From positions 1 to 64,000 of the forward strand of contig JAIOJF010000059.1 of the NCBI GenBank assembly GCA_019911965.1: a stretch of 64,000 bases of DNA, written 5' to 3'. Shown piece by piece: positions 56,027 to 64,000 of this stretch. Position 1 is the stretch's first letter, and each line of letters opens with the position of its first letter. Below the pieces are notes generated by a model, which saw only the letters and a list, made by a program, of their open reading frames with translations, searched no databases and was not told where the DNA came from. The position numbers and the translations under genes were made by a program. The DNA comes from Paracoccaceae bacterium. Lineage in GTDB: Bacteria > Pseudomonadota > Alphaproteobacteria > Rhodobacterales > Rhodobacteraceae.

Positions 56027-56469
56027 TGGATTGCGCCATGCTGCTCTGGGGAATGGCAGTGCCCGTTCGGAGACGCTGTTTATCGCGTTTGTCCTAGGCA
56101 ATCCCCACCGCCATGGTCGTGCCCAATATGCGGCCAATTGTGGAAAAAGTCAAATAAACAGCGATTTATGTGGCAAAGTTAAGGTATTGTGGAAGGTCGG
56201 GCAACAATCCCGGCCTGGCTGGATCGCTACCGCGCGAATGGTGAACAATCCGCCGCCGTTTGAGGCGCAAGACCGGGCAATCGCACCCGCTGGGCTTGTA
56301 TCGTTGCGCGCCTGCGGGCCGGAAATTAACCAATTGTGGCCAGAACCGGCCTGACTTATCCACAGGGTGATTCGGGGGGGTGCCGTCGGGGTTCCTGCGC
56401 CCGGTGGGTTGACGGCGGCGCGTGCCGGGCTAAGGTTCGCCGGACCAAAGGCAAACTGGGGTGAGCGGG
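56027..56469. other. Spacer between the Hint gene and the SDR gene
   Basis: 443 bases with no credible gene (an open 107-codon frame at 56031-56354 has no plausible composition). It includes a locally AT-rich segment (~56137-56195), five DnaA-box-like words, and two copies of CCAATTGTGG (~56133-56142 and ~56330-56339). Confidence 0.6.
56356..56364 (+). promoter_or_regulatory. Perfect DnaA-box consensus word
   Basis: TTATCCACA matches the strict DnaA box. Looser TGTGG words at 56139, 56169, 56188 and 56335 lie within 230 bases on the opposite sense. The word alone is not evidence of an origin. Confidence 0.35.
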
Positions 56470-57249
56470 ATGGATCTGGGAATACGCGGCAAATGGGCGA
56501 TCGTCTGCGCCAGTTCCAAGGGCCTTGGGCGCGGCTGCGCCGAGGCGCTGGCGGCCGAAGGCGTCAACCTCGTGATCAACGCCCGCTCGGATGCGCCCTT
56601 GCAGGACACAGCCGCCGCCATTCGCGCCGCGTACGGTGTTGAAGTGCACGCGATTGCCGGTGACATCACCTCCGAGGCAGGCCGCGCCGCCGTGCTGGCG
56701 GCCTGTCCGGCCCCGGATATTCTGGTCAACAATGCCGGTGGCCCGCCGCCCGGCATGTGGACAGACTGGGCACGCGACGATTTCATCAAGGCGCTGGATG
56801 CCAATATGCTGACGCCGATTGCGCTGATCCAGGCGGTGGTGCCGGGGATGATGGAACGCGGCTGGGGCCGGGTGGTCAACATCACCTCGCAATCGGTCAA
56901 GGCGCCGCTGGCGGTGCTGGGGCTGTCCAACTCGGCCCGCGCCGGGCTGACGGGCTTTGTCGCCGGCACGTCGCGCCAGATCGCGGGCAAGGGTGTGATC
57001 ATGAACAACCTGCTGCCGGGCAGCCATGCCACCGACAGGATCGCCAGCCTCGATCAACGGGTCTCCCAGCAGCAGGGCATTTCCGAAGCCGAGGCGCGCG
57101 CCGCGCGGCAGGCCGCCAACCCGACCGGGCGCGACGGCACCGCGGCCGAGTTCGGCGCAATGTGCGCGTTCCTGTGCTCGGTGCATGTCGGCTACATGGT
57201 GGGCCAGAACGTGCTGCTGGACGGCGGCGGTGTAAACGCCACCATGTGA
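56470..57249 (+). CDS. SDR-family oxidoreductase lacking the usual YxxxK pair
   Basis: 259 residues from ATG 56470 (a GTG at 56461 is possible). The N-terminus IRGKWAIVCASSKGLGRGCAEAL is an altered Rossmann motif (ASSKGLG for TGxxxGxG), and LVNNAGGPPPG is the NNAG site. Where SDRs normally have Ser...Tyr-x3-Lys, this protein reads NITSQSVKAPLAVLGLSNSARAGLTG: the serine is present but the tyrosine-lysine pair is not obvious. Similar BKR-like atypical SDRs exist (a CDD class resembling 3-oxoacyl-ACP reductases). Substrate unknown; no neighbours indicate one. Confidence 0.82.
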   Translation: MDLGIRGKWAIVCASSKGLGRGCAEALAAEGVNLVINARSDAPLQDTAAAIRAAYGVEVHAIAGDITSEAGRAAVLAACPAPDILVNNAGGPPPGMWTDWARDDFIKALDANMLTPIALIQAVVPGMMERGWGRVVNITSQSVKAPLAVLGLSNSARAGLTGFVAGTSRQIAGKGVIMNNLLPGSHATDRIASLDQRVSQQQGISEAEARAARQAANPTGRDGTAAEFGAMCAFLCSVHVGYMVGQNVLLDGGGVNATM

Positions 57250-57334
57250 CGCCGCGGTCTTGAACCGGATCGTTTCGGTTGATAGATGCAGGCGAACCTG
57301 ATCAAATCACTCAGGAAGCGCGATAGGGCCCGAC

Positions 57335-58465
57335 GTGACGGAAACCACCCCAAGGCTGGAATTGCAGGATATCGGGCGCGTCTTTGACGGGCATGCCGTG
57401 GTCGATGGCCTGTCGCTGTCGCTGGTTGCCGGTGAGGTGACCTGCCTGCTGGGGCCATCGGGCTGCGGCAAGTCAACCACGCTTCGCATCGCCGCCGGGG
57501 TGGACCGGCAGAGCTCGGGGCGGGTGCTGGTCGATGGCGAGGTGGTGTCGGACGACAACCGCCACCTGCCGCCGGAAAAGCGCGCCATCGGCCTGATGTT
57601 CCAGGATTTCGCGCTGTTTCCGCATCTGAGCGTGGCCGACAACGTCGCCTTCGGGCTGATGGGGCGCAGCCGCGCGGACAAGGCGGCGCGGGTGGCTGAA
57701 TTGCTGGGCCGGGTCGATCTGGACGGGTTCGGCGCGAAATATCCCCACCAATTGTCAGGCGGCGAGCAACAGCGGGTGGCGCTGGCCCGCGCGCTGGCCC
57801 CGCAACCGCGGGTATTGCTGATGGACGAGCCGTTTTCCGGCCTCGACAACCGCCTGCGCGACGGTATCCGCGACGAGACATTGTCGCTGCTGAAAGAAGA
57901 AGGCACCGCCGTGCTGCTTGTGACGCATGAGCCGGAAGAGGCGATGCGCATGGCCGACAAGATCGCGCTGATGCGTGGCGGGCGGATCGTGCAATTCGGC
58001 GCGCCCTATAACCTTTACAATGCGCCGCTGGACCGCGAGGCGGCGGCGTTCTTTTCCGATATCAACGTGATCCACGGCGTGGTGCATAACGCGCTGACCG
58101 AAACGCCGTTCGGGCAGTTCCTGACTCCGGGGCTGGTGGATGGCGCGGATGTGGAGATCATCATCCGCCCGCAGCATCTGAAGATGGATTTCGATCGCGC
58201 CGGCAGCGGCCCCAACCCGACCCCGACCGATGGCGTACCGGCGCGCGCGATTGTCGAACGCTCGCGCTTCATGGGGGCGGAAAGCCTGGTCGAGTTCCGC
58301 ACCGAACAGGATGGGATCGAATTGAAGGCCACGGTGCCCGGCGTTTTCCTGCCCAAACCCGGCACGCCCTTGTGGCTGACGATCCGGCGCGACCGTTGCT
58401 TCGTATTCGCCTGCCGCGATCAGCGCCGCGTTGCCAATCCTTACGATCAGGAGGCGGTGGCCTGA
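57335..58465 (+). CDS. ABC transporter ATP-binding protein (Fe3+/polyamine type, TOBE-containing)
   Basis: 376 residues from GTG 57335. Walker A GPSGCGKSTTLRIAAG (~residues 49-64), signature LSGGEQQRVALARALA, and Walker B VLLMDEPFSGLDNRLRD. The C-terminal ~150 residues resemble the TOBE region of FbpC/PotA-type importers (IIRPQHLKMDFD). No binding protein or permease lies in the window, so it is an orphan ATPase here, or partners are elsewhere. It is convergent with hutF. Confidence 0.88.
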   Translation: MTETTPRLELQDIGRVFDGHAVVDGLSLSLVAGEVTCLLGPSGCGKSTTLRIAAGVDRQSSGRVLVDGEVVSDDNRHLPPEKRAIGLMFQDFALFPHLSVADNVAFGLMGRSRADKAARVAELLGRVDLDGFGAKYPHQLSGGEQQRVALARALAPQPRVLLMDEPFSGLDNRLRDGIRDETLSLLKEEGTAVLLVTHEPEEAMRMADKIALMRGGRIVQFGAPYNLYNAPLDREAAAFFSDINVIHGVVHNALTETPFGQFLTPGLVDGADVEIIIRPQHLKMDFDRAGSGPNPTPTDGVPARAIVERSRFMGAESLVEFRTEQDGIELKATVPGVFLPKPGTPLWLTIRRDRCFVFACRDQRRVANPYDQEAVA

Positions 58466-58531
58466 ACCACCCCGGACCGTTCCGGCACCGGCCATTCATC
58501 GGCGCTGACGGGGTCGGGCCATATCGCCGGT

Positions 58532-59896
58532 TCAGATCCGCGCCCTGAGGCGGCGCACCACGCGGCGATAGGCATCCGTGATCGGCGCGCGGGCGATATG
58601 CTGCCCTTCGGCCACCAGATGCCGCCCCGCCGCCCAGACATCGCGCACCTGCGCCTTGCTGCCGGTAAAGGCCCAGGCATCCAGCGCCGTATCGCCTGTC
58701 AGCCCGTCGAGATCGGGATGATCCATGCCGACATGCAGCAGATCCGCCCATTCGCCCACCGCGATGTTGCCTGCACCGCGCCCCAGCGCCTGCGCGGCCC
58801 CGCTGGCGGCCTTCTGGAAAATCCGCCGCCCCGCCGATTGCGTGGCACTGGCCAGCGCGGCGCGGCTGTTGTCGCGCAGGCGTTGCGAGTAATCCAGCGT
58901 GCGGATTTCATCCGGCAGCGAGATCAGGATATTGCTGTCGGTGCCAAAGCCGAACCGCCCGCCGTGATCGAGATAGCGCACGCCGTCGAAAATACCGTCG
59001 CCCAGGCTCGATTCGGTGATCGGGCAGAGGCCCGCAACCGCACCGCTTTCCGCCAGACCGATGGTTTCTGCGGGCGTCATCTGCGTGGCATGGATCAGGC
59101 ACCAGGCGGCATCGACATGGAAGATGTTCAGCAGCCATTCCAGGGGGCGCGCGCCGAAATAGGCCAGCACCTCGGTCACTTCGGCGGGCTGTTCGGCGAT
59201 ATGGATATGCACCGGCCCCTTGCCGATCAAGGCCGGCAGGTGATCGAGGCTTTCGCGCGACACGGCGCGCAGCGAATGCGGTGCCACGCCGGTGCGGCCA
59301 TCGGCAGGACCGGCCTTGATGCCGGCGCGGGCGTGATCCAGCAGCTTTGCATAGGCGTCCAGGTCATTGCCGAAGCGCAATTGTCCGCCCGCAAGCGGGC
59401 GATCGTCGCAGCCGCCCCGGTGATAGAGCACCGGCAGCAGCGTCAGGCCGATACCGCTGGTGGCGCGCGCCGCCAGTACCCTGTCAGCCATCTCGCCAAT
59501 GGCGTCGTAAGGCGCACCGCCCGGCTGGTGGTGCAGATAGTGAAACTCGCCCACCGAGGCAAAGCCGGTTTCCAGCATCTCCATTTGGGCAAAGGCGGTG
59601 ATAGCCTCCACATCATCGGGTGTCAGCAGGTCCAGAAAGCGGTACATCAGGTGCCGCCAGGTCCAGAAACTGTCGGACGGGTCAGGCCCGCGTGCCTCGG
59701 TCAGGCCCGCCATTGCCCGCTGGAAGGCATGCGAATGCAGGTTTCCGGGGGCAGGCAGCAGCAGCGACAGGCGCTGGCCCTCGGGCGGCGCATCAGGTGT
59801 GATCTCGGCGATCCGGCCATCCCCGCCAATCGCGATTCGCACCGCCTTTTGCCAGCCTTCGGCGGTAAGCGCCTGTTCCGCCCAGTGAATCTGCAT
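58532..59896 (-). CDS. hutF: Formimidoylglutamate deiminase
   Basis: 454 residues from ATG 59896 ([10 protein letters not shown]). Amidohydrolase motifs: [15 protein letters not shown] (metal His pair, ~residues 51-65), [23 protein letters not shown], and [15 protein letters not shown] with the catalytic aspartate. HutF hydrolyses formimidoylglutamate to formylglutamate, giving the five-step Hut route. It is divergent from hutH and shares its promoter region. Confidence 0.93.
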   Translation of the reverse strand: MQIHWAEQALTAEGWQKAVRIAIGGDGRIAEITPDAPPEGQRLSLLLPAPGNLHSHAFQRAMAGLTEARGPDPSDSFWTWRHLMYRFLDLLTPDDVEAITAFAQMEMLETGFASVGEFHYLHHQPGGAPYDAIGEMADRVLAARATSGIGLTLLPVLYHRGGCDDRPLAGGQLRFGNDLDAYAKLLDHARAGIKAGPADGRTGVAPHSLRAVSRESLDHLPALIGKGPVHIHIAEQPAEVTEVLAYFGARPLEWLLNIFHVDAAWCLIHATQMTPAETIGLAESGAVAGLCPITESSLGDGIFDGVRYLDHGGRFGFGTDSNILISLPDEIRTLDYSQRLRDNSRAALASATQSAGRRIFQKAASGAAQALGRGAGNIAVGEWADLLHVGMDHPDLDGLTGDTALDAWAFTGSKAQVRDVWAAGRHLVAEGQHIARAPITDAYRRVVRRLRARI

Positions 59897-59910
59897 TGAT
59901 GTTTCACCCG

Positions 59911-59946
59911 TTGACACGATAATATGTGCATACATAATGCGCATAT
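59911..59946 (+). promoter_or_regulatory. hutH promoter with overlapping inverted repeat in the hutF/hutH spacer
   Basis: TTGACA (59911-59916) with CATAAT (59933-59938, 16-base spacer) forms a good promoter toward hutH. ATATGTGCA (59922-59930) and TGCGCATAT (59938-59946) are inverted arms with one mismatch and a 7-base spacer, overlapping the -10. This is consistent with a HutC-like (GntR) repressor; no such gene is in the window. Confidence 0.65.
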
Positions 59947-60020
59947 GCTTGGATTTATCAAGAGGCTCGCCCGATGACCCGCCGCCAGTTTTCAACCGCC
60001 CGCGAAATCGGAGCCTGCAC

Positions 60021-61544
60021 ATGACGCTTGTTCCCGGAAAAGCCAGCCTTGCCGCGCTTGAAGCGATCTATCGCGGCGGCAAGGTCACGATTGATCCCGC
60101 CTGCCGCCCGGGCGTCGAGCGTGCGCAGGCCATCGTGATGGAAGCCGCCGCAGGCGAGGTGCCGGTTTACGGTGTCAATACCGGCTTCGGCAAGCTGGCC
60201 TCGGTGCGTATCGCCGCGCGCGATACCGCGCAATTGCAGCGCAACCTGATCCTCAGCCATGCCGCCGGGATCGGCGCGCCGCTCGATACCGGCGTGGTGC
60301 GGCTGGTGATGGCGCTGAAGATGCTGTCGCTGGGGCGCGGCGCGTCGGGCGTGCGCTGGGAGGTGATCGCGCTGCTGCAGGCGATGCTGGATCAGGGCGT
60401 CGTGCCGCGCATTCCCGCGCAAGGCTCGGTCGGTGCGTCCGGCGATCTGGCACCGCTGGCGCATCTGACCGCGGTGATGATCGGCGAGGGTGAGGCCTTT
60501 GTGGGCGGCGATTGCCTGCCAGGTGCCAGGGCGCTGGCCAGCGTCGGCCTGACGCCGATCAGCCTTGGCCCCAAGGAGGGGCTGGCGATGATCAACGGCA
60601 CGCAGGTGTCCACCGCGCTGGCGCTGGCCGGTCTGTTTCGCATCTGGCGCTGCGCGGCCTCGTCACTTGTCACCGGCGCTTTGTCGACCGAGGCGGCGAT
60701 GGGCTCGTCCGCGCCGTTCCGCGCGGACATCCATGCCTTGCGCGGCCAGCCGGGCCAGATTGCCGTTGCCGGCGTGTTGCGCGGACTGCAGGACGGCAGC
60801 GAAATCCGCGAAAGCCATATCGAGGGTGATGAGCGCGTGCAGGACCCCTATTGCATCCGCTGCCAGCCGCAGGTGGCCGGGGCTGCCATCGACGTGCTGC
60901 GACAGGCCGCGAAAGTGCTTGAGGTCGAGGCCAATGCCGTCACCGACAACCCGCTGGTGCTGGCGGATGGCTCGATCGTGTCGGGCGGCAATTTCCATGC
61001 CGAGCCGGTTGGCTTTGCCGCCGACCAGATCGCGATGGCCGCCTCCGAGATCGGCGCGATTGCGCAGCGCCGGATTGCCTTGCTGGTCGATCCCGCATTG
61101 TCCTTCGGCCTGCCGGCCTTCCTGTCGCCCAAGCCCGGCCTGAATTCCGGGCTGATGATCGCCGAGGTCACATCGGCGGCGCTGATGGCGGAGAACAAGG
61201 CGCTGGCCAATCCCCGCGTCACCGATTCCACGCCCACCAGCGCCAATCAGGAAGATCACGTCTCGATGGCCTGCCACGGGGCACGGCGGCTGCTGGAGAT
61301 GGCGGAGAACCTGTCGGGCATCATCGGCATCGAGGCTCTGGCCGCCGCGCAAGGCATCGACCTGCGCGCACCCTTGCAGACCAGCCCGGCGCTGGCGGGG
61401 TATGTCGCCGCGATCCGCGCGGTATCGCCCTATCTGGAGGATGACCGCCTGATCGCGCCCGATATCGAGGCCTGCACCGGGCTGGTGCGCGGCGGTGGCC
61501 TGTTGCCGCCCGATCTGGCAATCGGGGAGATTGCCGATGCCTGA
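60021..61544 (+). CDS. hutH: Histidine ammonia-lyase
   Basis: 507 residues from ATG 60021; the open frame from 59937 would run through the promoter region. The MIO cofactor triad ASG lies in [14 protein letters not shown] (~residues 137-150), and [12 protein letters not shown] (~52-63) and EAMGSSAPF-like helices are present. It converts histidine to urocanate and ammonia. Other hut enzymes (U, I, G) are not in this window, so the pathway is split or lies beyond the right edge. Confidence 0.96.
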   Translation: MTLVPGKASLAALEAIYRGGKVTIDPACRPGVERAQAIVMEAAAGEVPVYGVNTGFGKLASVRIAARDTAQLQRNLILSHAAGIGAPLDTGVVRLVMALKMLSLGRGASGVRWEVIALLQAMLDQGVVPRIPAQGSVGASGDLAPLAHLTAVMIGEGEAFVGGDCLPGARALASVGLTPISLGPKEGLAMINGTQVSTALALAGLFRIWRCAASSLVTGALSTEAAMGSSAPFRADIHALRGQPGQIAVAGVLRGLQDGSEIRESHIEGDERVQDPYCIRCQPQVAGAAIDVLRQAAKVLEVEANAVTDNPLVLADGSIVSGGNFHAEPVGFAADQIAMAASEIGAIAQRRIALLVDPALSFGLPAFLSPKPGLNSGLMIAEVTSAALMAENKALANPRVTDSTPTSANQEDHVSMACHGARRLLEMAENLSGIIGIEALAAAQGIDLRAPLQTSPALAGYVAAIRAVSPYLEDDRLIAPDIEACTGLVRGGGLLPPDLAIGEIADA

Positions 61545-61923
61545 GGCAAAGGACGTTCTGGGAACCTGGGAAATCCGCTCCTGGGTGGTGACATATGATG
61601 ACGGCACGACCGACACGCCGTTCGGCGACGAGCCAAAGGGTTTCATCCACTACGGTGCCGATGGCTACATGTTCGCGCAGTTCATGGGGCAGGGCGGGCA
61701 TATCTCCTATGCCGGGCCATATGTGGTGAACGGCGACAAGGTGCGCCACCATGTCGTGGTCTGCGACCGCCCCGGCCTTGTCGGCACCGACCTTCACCGC
61801 CAGTTCGAGGTGGTTGGCGACAATCTGATCATCCGGGTTGCCCGCACCACCTTTGGCGCTAGGGAAGGCTCGGCAGTTCTGACCTGGGCGCGTGCGGCAA
61901 AGCCCGCGCTGGCTGGGGGCTGA
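61537..61923 (+). CDS. Lipocalin-like domain protein
   Basis: 128 residues from ATG 61537, overlapping the hutH stop by 8 bases. The pattern [13 protein letters not shown] (residues 5-17), [17 protein letters not shown] (~34-50) and [15 protein letters not shown] near the end fits the small Lipocalin_5-type fold seen in many bacterial orphan proteins. It has no signal peptide. Coupling with hutH suggests co-expression; ligand unknown. Confidence 0.75.
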   Translation: MPEAKDVLGTWEIRSWVVTYDDGTTDTPFGDEPKGFIHYGADGYMFAQFMGQGGHISYAGPYVVNGDKVRHHVVVCDRPGLVGTDLHRQFEVVGDNLIIRVARTTFGAREGSAVLTWARAAKPALAGG

Positions 61924-61948
61924 GGGGCCCGCCCTCTGCCCTGAGGGC

Positions 61949-64000
61949 CTATTCCAGCGTCAATGCGCGTCGCGCCAGCACCGTAGCGCCCTCGTCCATC
62001 ACGTACCAGATTTCATAGTCTCCCGGATCCTCGGGCAGCCTGATCTCGGCGGGATTGCCGTTTCGCGCATAGGCATAGGTCAGGTATTTCTTGCTGCCCC
62101 TGGGCGCGATGGCGATGTAGTCGCGCTGATATCCCGGCCCCTGCCAGGTGACGGCGATCGTGCCACCTGCGGAGGCGCTGGCGGGGGCCTCAAGGCTGGC
62201 GCTCACCGCGACCAGTGCCAGCGGAATGCGTGCCAGCACCTTCAGCGGATTGGCATTCATCACGTAGCGCAGTTCGTAATTGCCAGGCTCGGCAGGCATC
62301 TGCACCGAAGCGGGCGAGCCGTGCCTTGAATAGGCGTAGCTCAGATATTTCTTGTCAGGCGAACCGGCTTCGGCCAGCGCGATGAAGTCGCGGTCGTAAT
62401 CCGGTCCGGTCCATGTCACCTCCAGCATCTGCCCGACATTGGCCTCGGCCGCCGCGCTCAGTTCGGCGGATTGATCGACCACGGTAATCATGCGCGTCGC
62501 CAGGATTTTCGTGTCCTGATTCTGGATATAGCGCAGCTCGTACGTGCCCGGCTCGGCTGGCATGTTCACCGATGCCGGTGAGCCGTGGCGGGTATAGGCA
62601 TAGGCCAGATACTTGTTCGCCTTGGCACCGGGTTCCGCAACGGCGATGAAGTCGCGGTCATAATCCGGGCCGGTCCACGTTACCGCCACCGGCGCGCCGA
62701 TCGGGGCTTCGCCTGCGGCGTCGAGCGAGGCACCGATTTCGGTGATGGTGATCGGCTGACGCGCCAGGATCCGGCGGCCCTCGTTCATGATGTAGCGCAG
62801 CTCGTATTCCCCGGCGTCCGCCGGCATCAGCAATTCGCCGGGATTGCCGTTGCGGGAATAGGTGTAGTTCACGTATTTACCGACCGGCGCATCCACTTCC
62901 GCCACCGCAAGAAAGTCGAGATGGTAATTCGGGCCGGTCCAGTTGACCGACAGCGTGGCACCCGCAGGTGCCTGCGGGGCGGCGTCCAGCGTGGCTGTCA
63001 CATCCGCCACGGTGATTGGCCGGCGCGCCAGGATGGTGGAATCCTGGTTCATCACGTAGCGCAATTCGTACTGCCCGGGTTCGCTTGGCATCACCAGATC
63101 GCCGGGGCTGCCGTGGCGGGTATAGGTGTAGTTCTCGTATTTCCCGGCGGGCGCACCGACCCCTGCCACGGCGATGTAATCTAGGTTATAGTCCGGCCCC
63201 GTCCAGTCCACCTTGATCGTGTCGCCCGACAGGGCGGTATCGGCGGCCTCCAGCGTGGCGGACACGGCGACAACCTCGATCACCGATTTCGCCAGCACCA
63301 GCGAGCGGGTGTTCAGCACATAGCGGATCTCATAGGTGCCGGGCTCCGCCGGCAGGATCAGATCCAGGGGCGAGCCGTGCCGGGTATAGGTGTAGTTGAT
63401 CCATTCGCCATCGCGCTGATCGGCGCGGGTAACGGAGATGAAATCGCCCTCATCGTCGGGGCCGTCCCAGGTGACCTGCACGGCGTCACCGGCAACGCCG
63501 CTGTCGGGGGCCGACAGGCTGGCGGTGGGCAGCACAAGCGGCAGCACCAGTTCAACCGTGGTATGGGTGTTGCGGTTGACGGTGATGGTGGCCTCGGCAT
63601 TGGTTTCGTTCTCGGCACGCAGCACCTCGGCGCGGTAGGTGCCGGGCAGCAATTCGATATCGACACGGGGCTGCGCGGCGCTGTCCAGCACCACCTCGCC
63701 GCTATCGGTATTGGTCAGGGTCCAGATCAGCCCGTCGCTCAACGTAGGGCCGCGATCGCCTTCAATCGCCAGAAAGGTGATCTTGCGCGGTGTCGGCGCG
63801 GGCGGCGGAGGCGGCGCGGCGGTGGCTTTCAGCGCCTCGCTCAACTCCTCGGCGTTGCGGGCGGTGCGGAAGGTGCCGCCGGTATTTTCCGCCAGGCATT
63901 GCAATTGCGCCAGCGCGTCCTTTTCCGCGACATCGAAGCCGATCACATGCGCGGTGAAATCGACACCGGCCTCTTCCAGCGCTCGCCCGACGGCGCAGGG
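61949..64000 (-). CDS. VWA-domain protein with six C-terminal beta repeats (partial, start outside the window)
   Basis: At least 683 codons; the frame remains open at position 64000, so the 5' end is missing. The visible N-terminal ~70 residues (FTAHVIGFDVAEKDALAQL, ENTGGTFRTARNAEELSEAL) match the end of a von Willebrand A domain. Residues after a short PPPPPAPTP linker include a ~100-residue beta domain. Six ~88-residue repeats follow, each with a conserved VTWTGPDYxxDFIAV ... YTYTRHGSP ... MPAEPGxYELRY ... ILA core (nucleotides ~61949-63529). The pattern suggests an envelope or secreted adhesion-type protein, but I recognise no specific family. Confidence 0.85.
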   Translation of the reverse strand, partial: PCAVGRALEEAGVDFTAHVIGFDVAEKDALAQLQCLAENTGGTFRTARNAEELSEALKATAAPPPPPAPTPRKITFLAIEGDRGPTLSDGLIWTLTNTDSGEVVLDSAAQPRVDIELLPGTYRAEVLRAENETNAEATITVNRNTHTTVELVLPLVLPTASLSAPDSGVAGDAVQVTWDGPDDEGDFISVTRADQRDGEWINYTYTRHGSPLDLILPAEPGTYEIRYVLNTRSLVLAKSVIEVVAVSATLEAADTALSGDTIKVDWTGPDYNLDYIAVAGVGAPAGKYENYTYTRHGSPGDLVMPSEPGQYELRYVMNQDSTILARRPITVADVTATLDAAPQAPAGATLSVNWTGPNYHLDFLAVAEVDAPVGKYVNYTYSRNGNPGELLMPADAGEYELRYIMNEGRRILARQPITITEIGASLDAAGEAPIGAPVAVTWTGPDYDRDFIAVAEPGAKANKYLAYAYTRHGSPASVNMPAEPGTYELRYIQNQDTKILATRMITVVDQSAELSAAAEANVGQMLEVTWTGPDYDRDFIALAEAGSPDKKYLSYAYSRHGSPASVQMPAEPGNYELRYVMNANPLKVLARIPLALVAVSASLEAPASASAGGTIAVTWQGPGYQRDYIAIAPRGSKKYLTYAYARNGNPAEIRLPEDPGDYEIWYVMDEGATVLARRALTLE

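Noticed and set aside
56031-56354. 107-codon frame between the Hint and SDR genes
   Set aside because: Composition is unlike a protein and crosses AT-rich regulatory-looking sequence; no ribosome binding site.

Overview
The window looks like chromosomal DNA of a high-GC alphaproteobacterium, most likely Rhodobacterales (Paracoccaceae/Roseobacteraceae). This is inferred from the nuo operon layout (nuoA-N interleaved with small lineage-type genes resembling DUF5337 and DUF5333), the nuoN-birA-coaX-rnj continuation, and an RTX/Hint secretome flavour. I see no rRNA, tRNA, CRISPR array or insertion sequence. Coding density is very high, and many genes overlap by 1-11 bases.

Region 1 (1-8.6 kb) is a peptide-type ABC transporter on the minus strand (two ATPases, then a binding protein, permeases presumably beyond the left edge). 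It is divergent from two M20 amidohydrolases, a TauE/SafE exporter and a PhyH-like oxygenase, followed by gph on the opposite strand. Uptake and hydrolysis of N-acylated amino acids or peptides would fit. Region 2 (8.7-18.1 kb) carries glmU-glmS (UDP-GlcNAc synthesis) with a flavin-type oxidoreductase and a DNA alkylation repair protein, then MmgE/PrpD, a DegT-type aminotransferase, an ABM monooxygenase, a short DksA-like zinc finger protein, a PaaI-type thioesterase and metF. A MetR-like regulator diverges from metF.

Region 3 (19.2-27.1 kb) is a complete leucine/isovalerate catabolic set: liuA, liuB, liuD, liuE and liuC convert isovaleryl-CoA to acetoacetate and acetyl-CoA. A vapBC-type toxin-antitoxin pair plus an overlapping LprI-like periplasmic gene sit inside it, with their own promoter and palindromic operator.

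Region 4 (27.3-49.0 kb) is the 14-subunit NADH:quinone oxidoreductase (complex I) operon, running into birA, coaX and rnj. Its notable feature is a helix-hairpin-helix (H3TH-like) tail on NuoE that recurs at the ends of two downstream membrane-anchored proteins, which are paralogues of each other. Five further accessory small genes lie between the subunits.

Region 5 (49-64 kb) is a mixed accessory region: a RhlE-type RNA helicase, an RTX protein, a PepSY membrane protein, prfC, a Hint-domain protein, an SDR lacking the usual YxxxK pair, an orphan ABC ATPase, divergent hutF and hutH around a dyad-bearing promoter, a lipocalin-like protein, and a VWA protein with six ~88-residue repeats that runs off the right edge.
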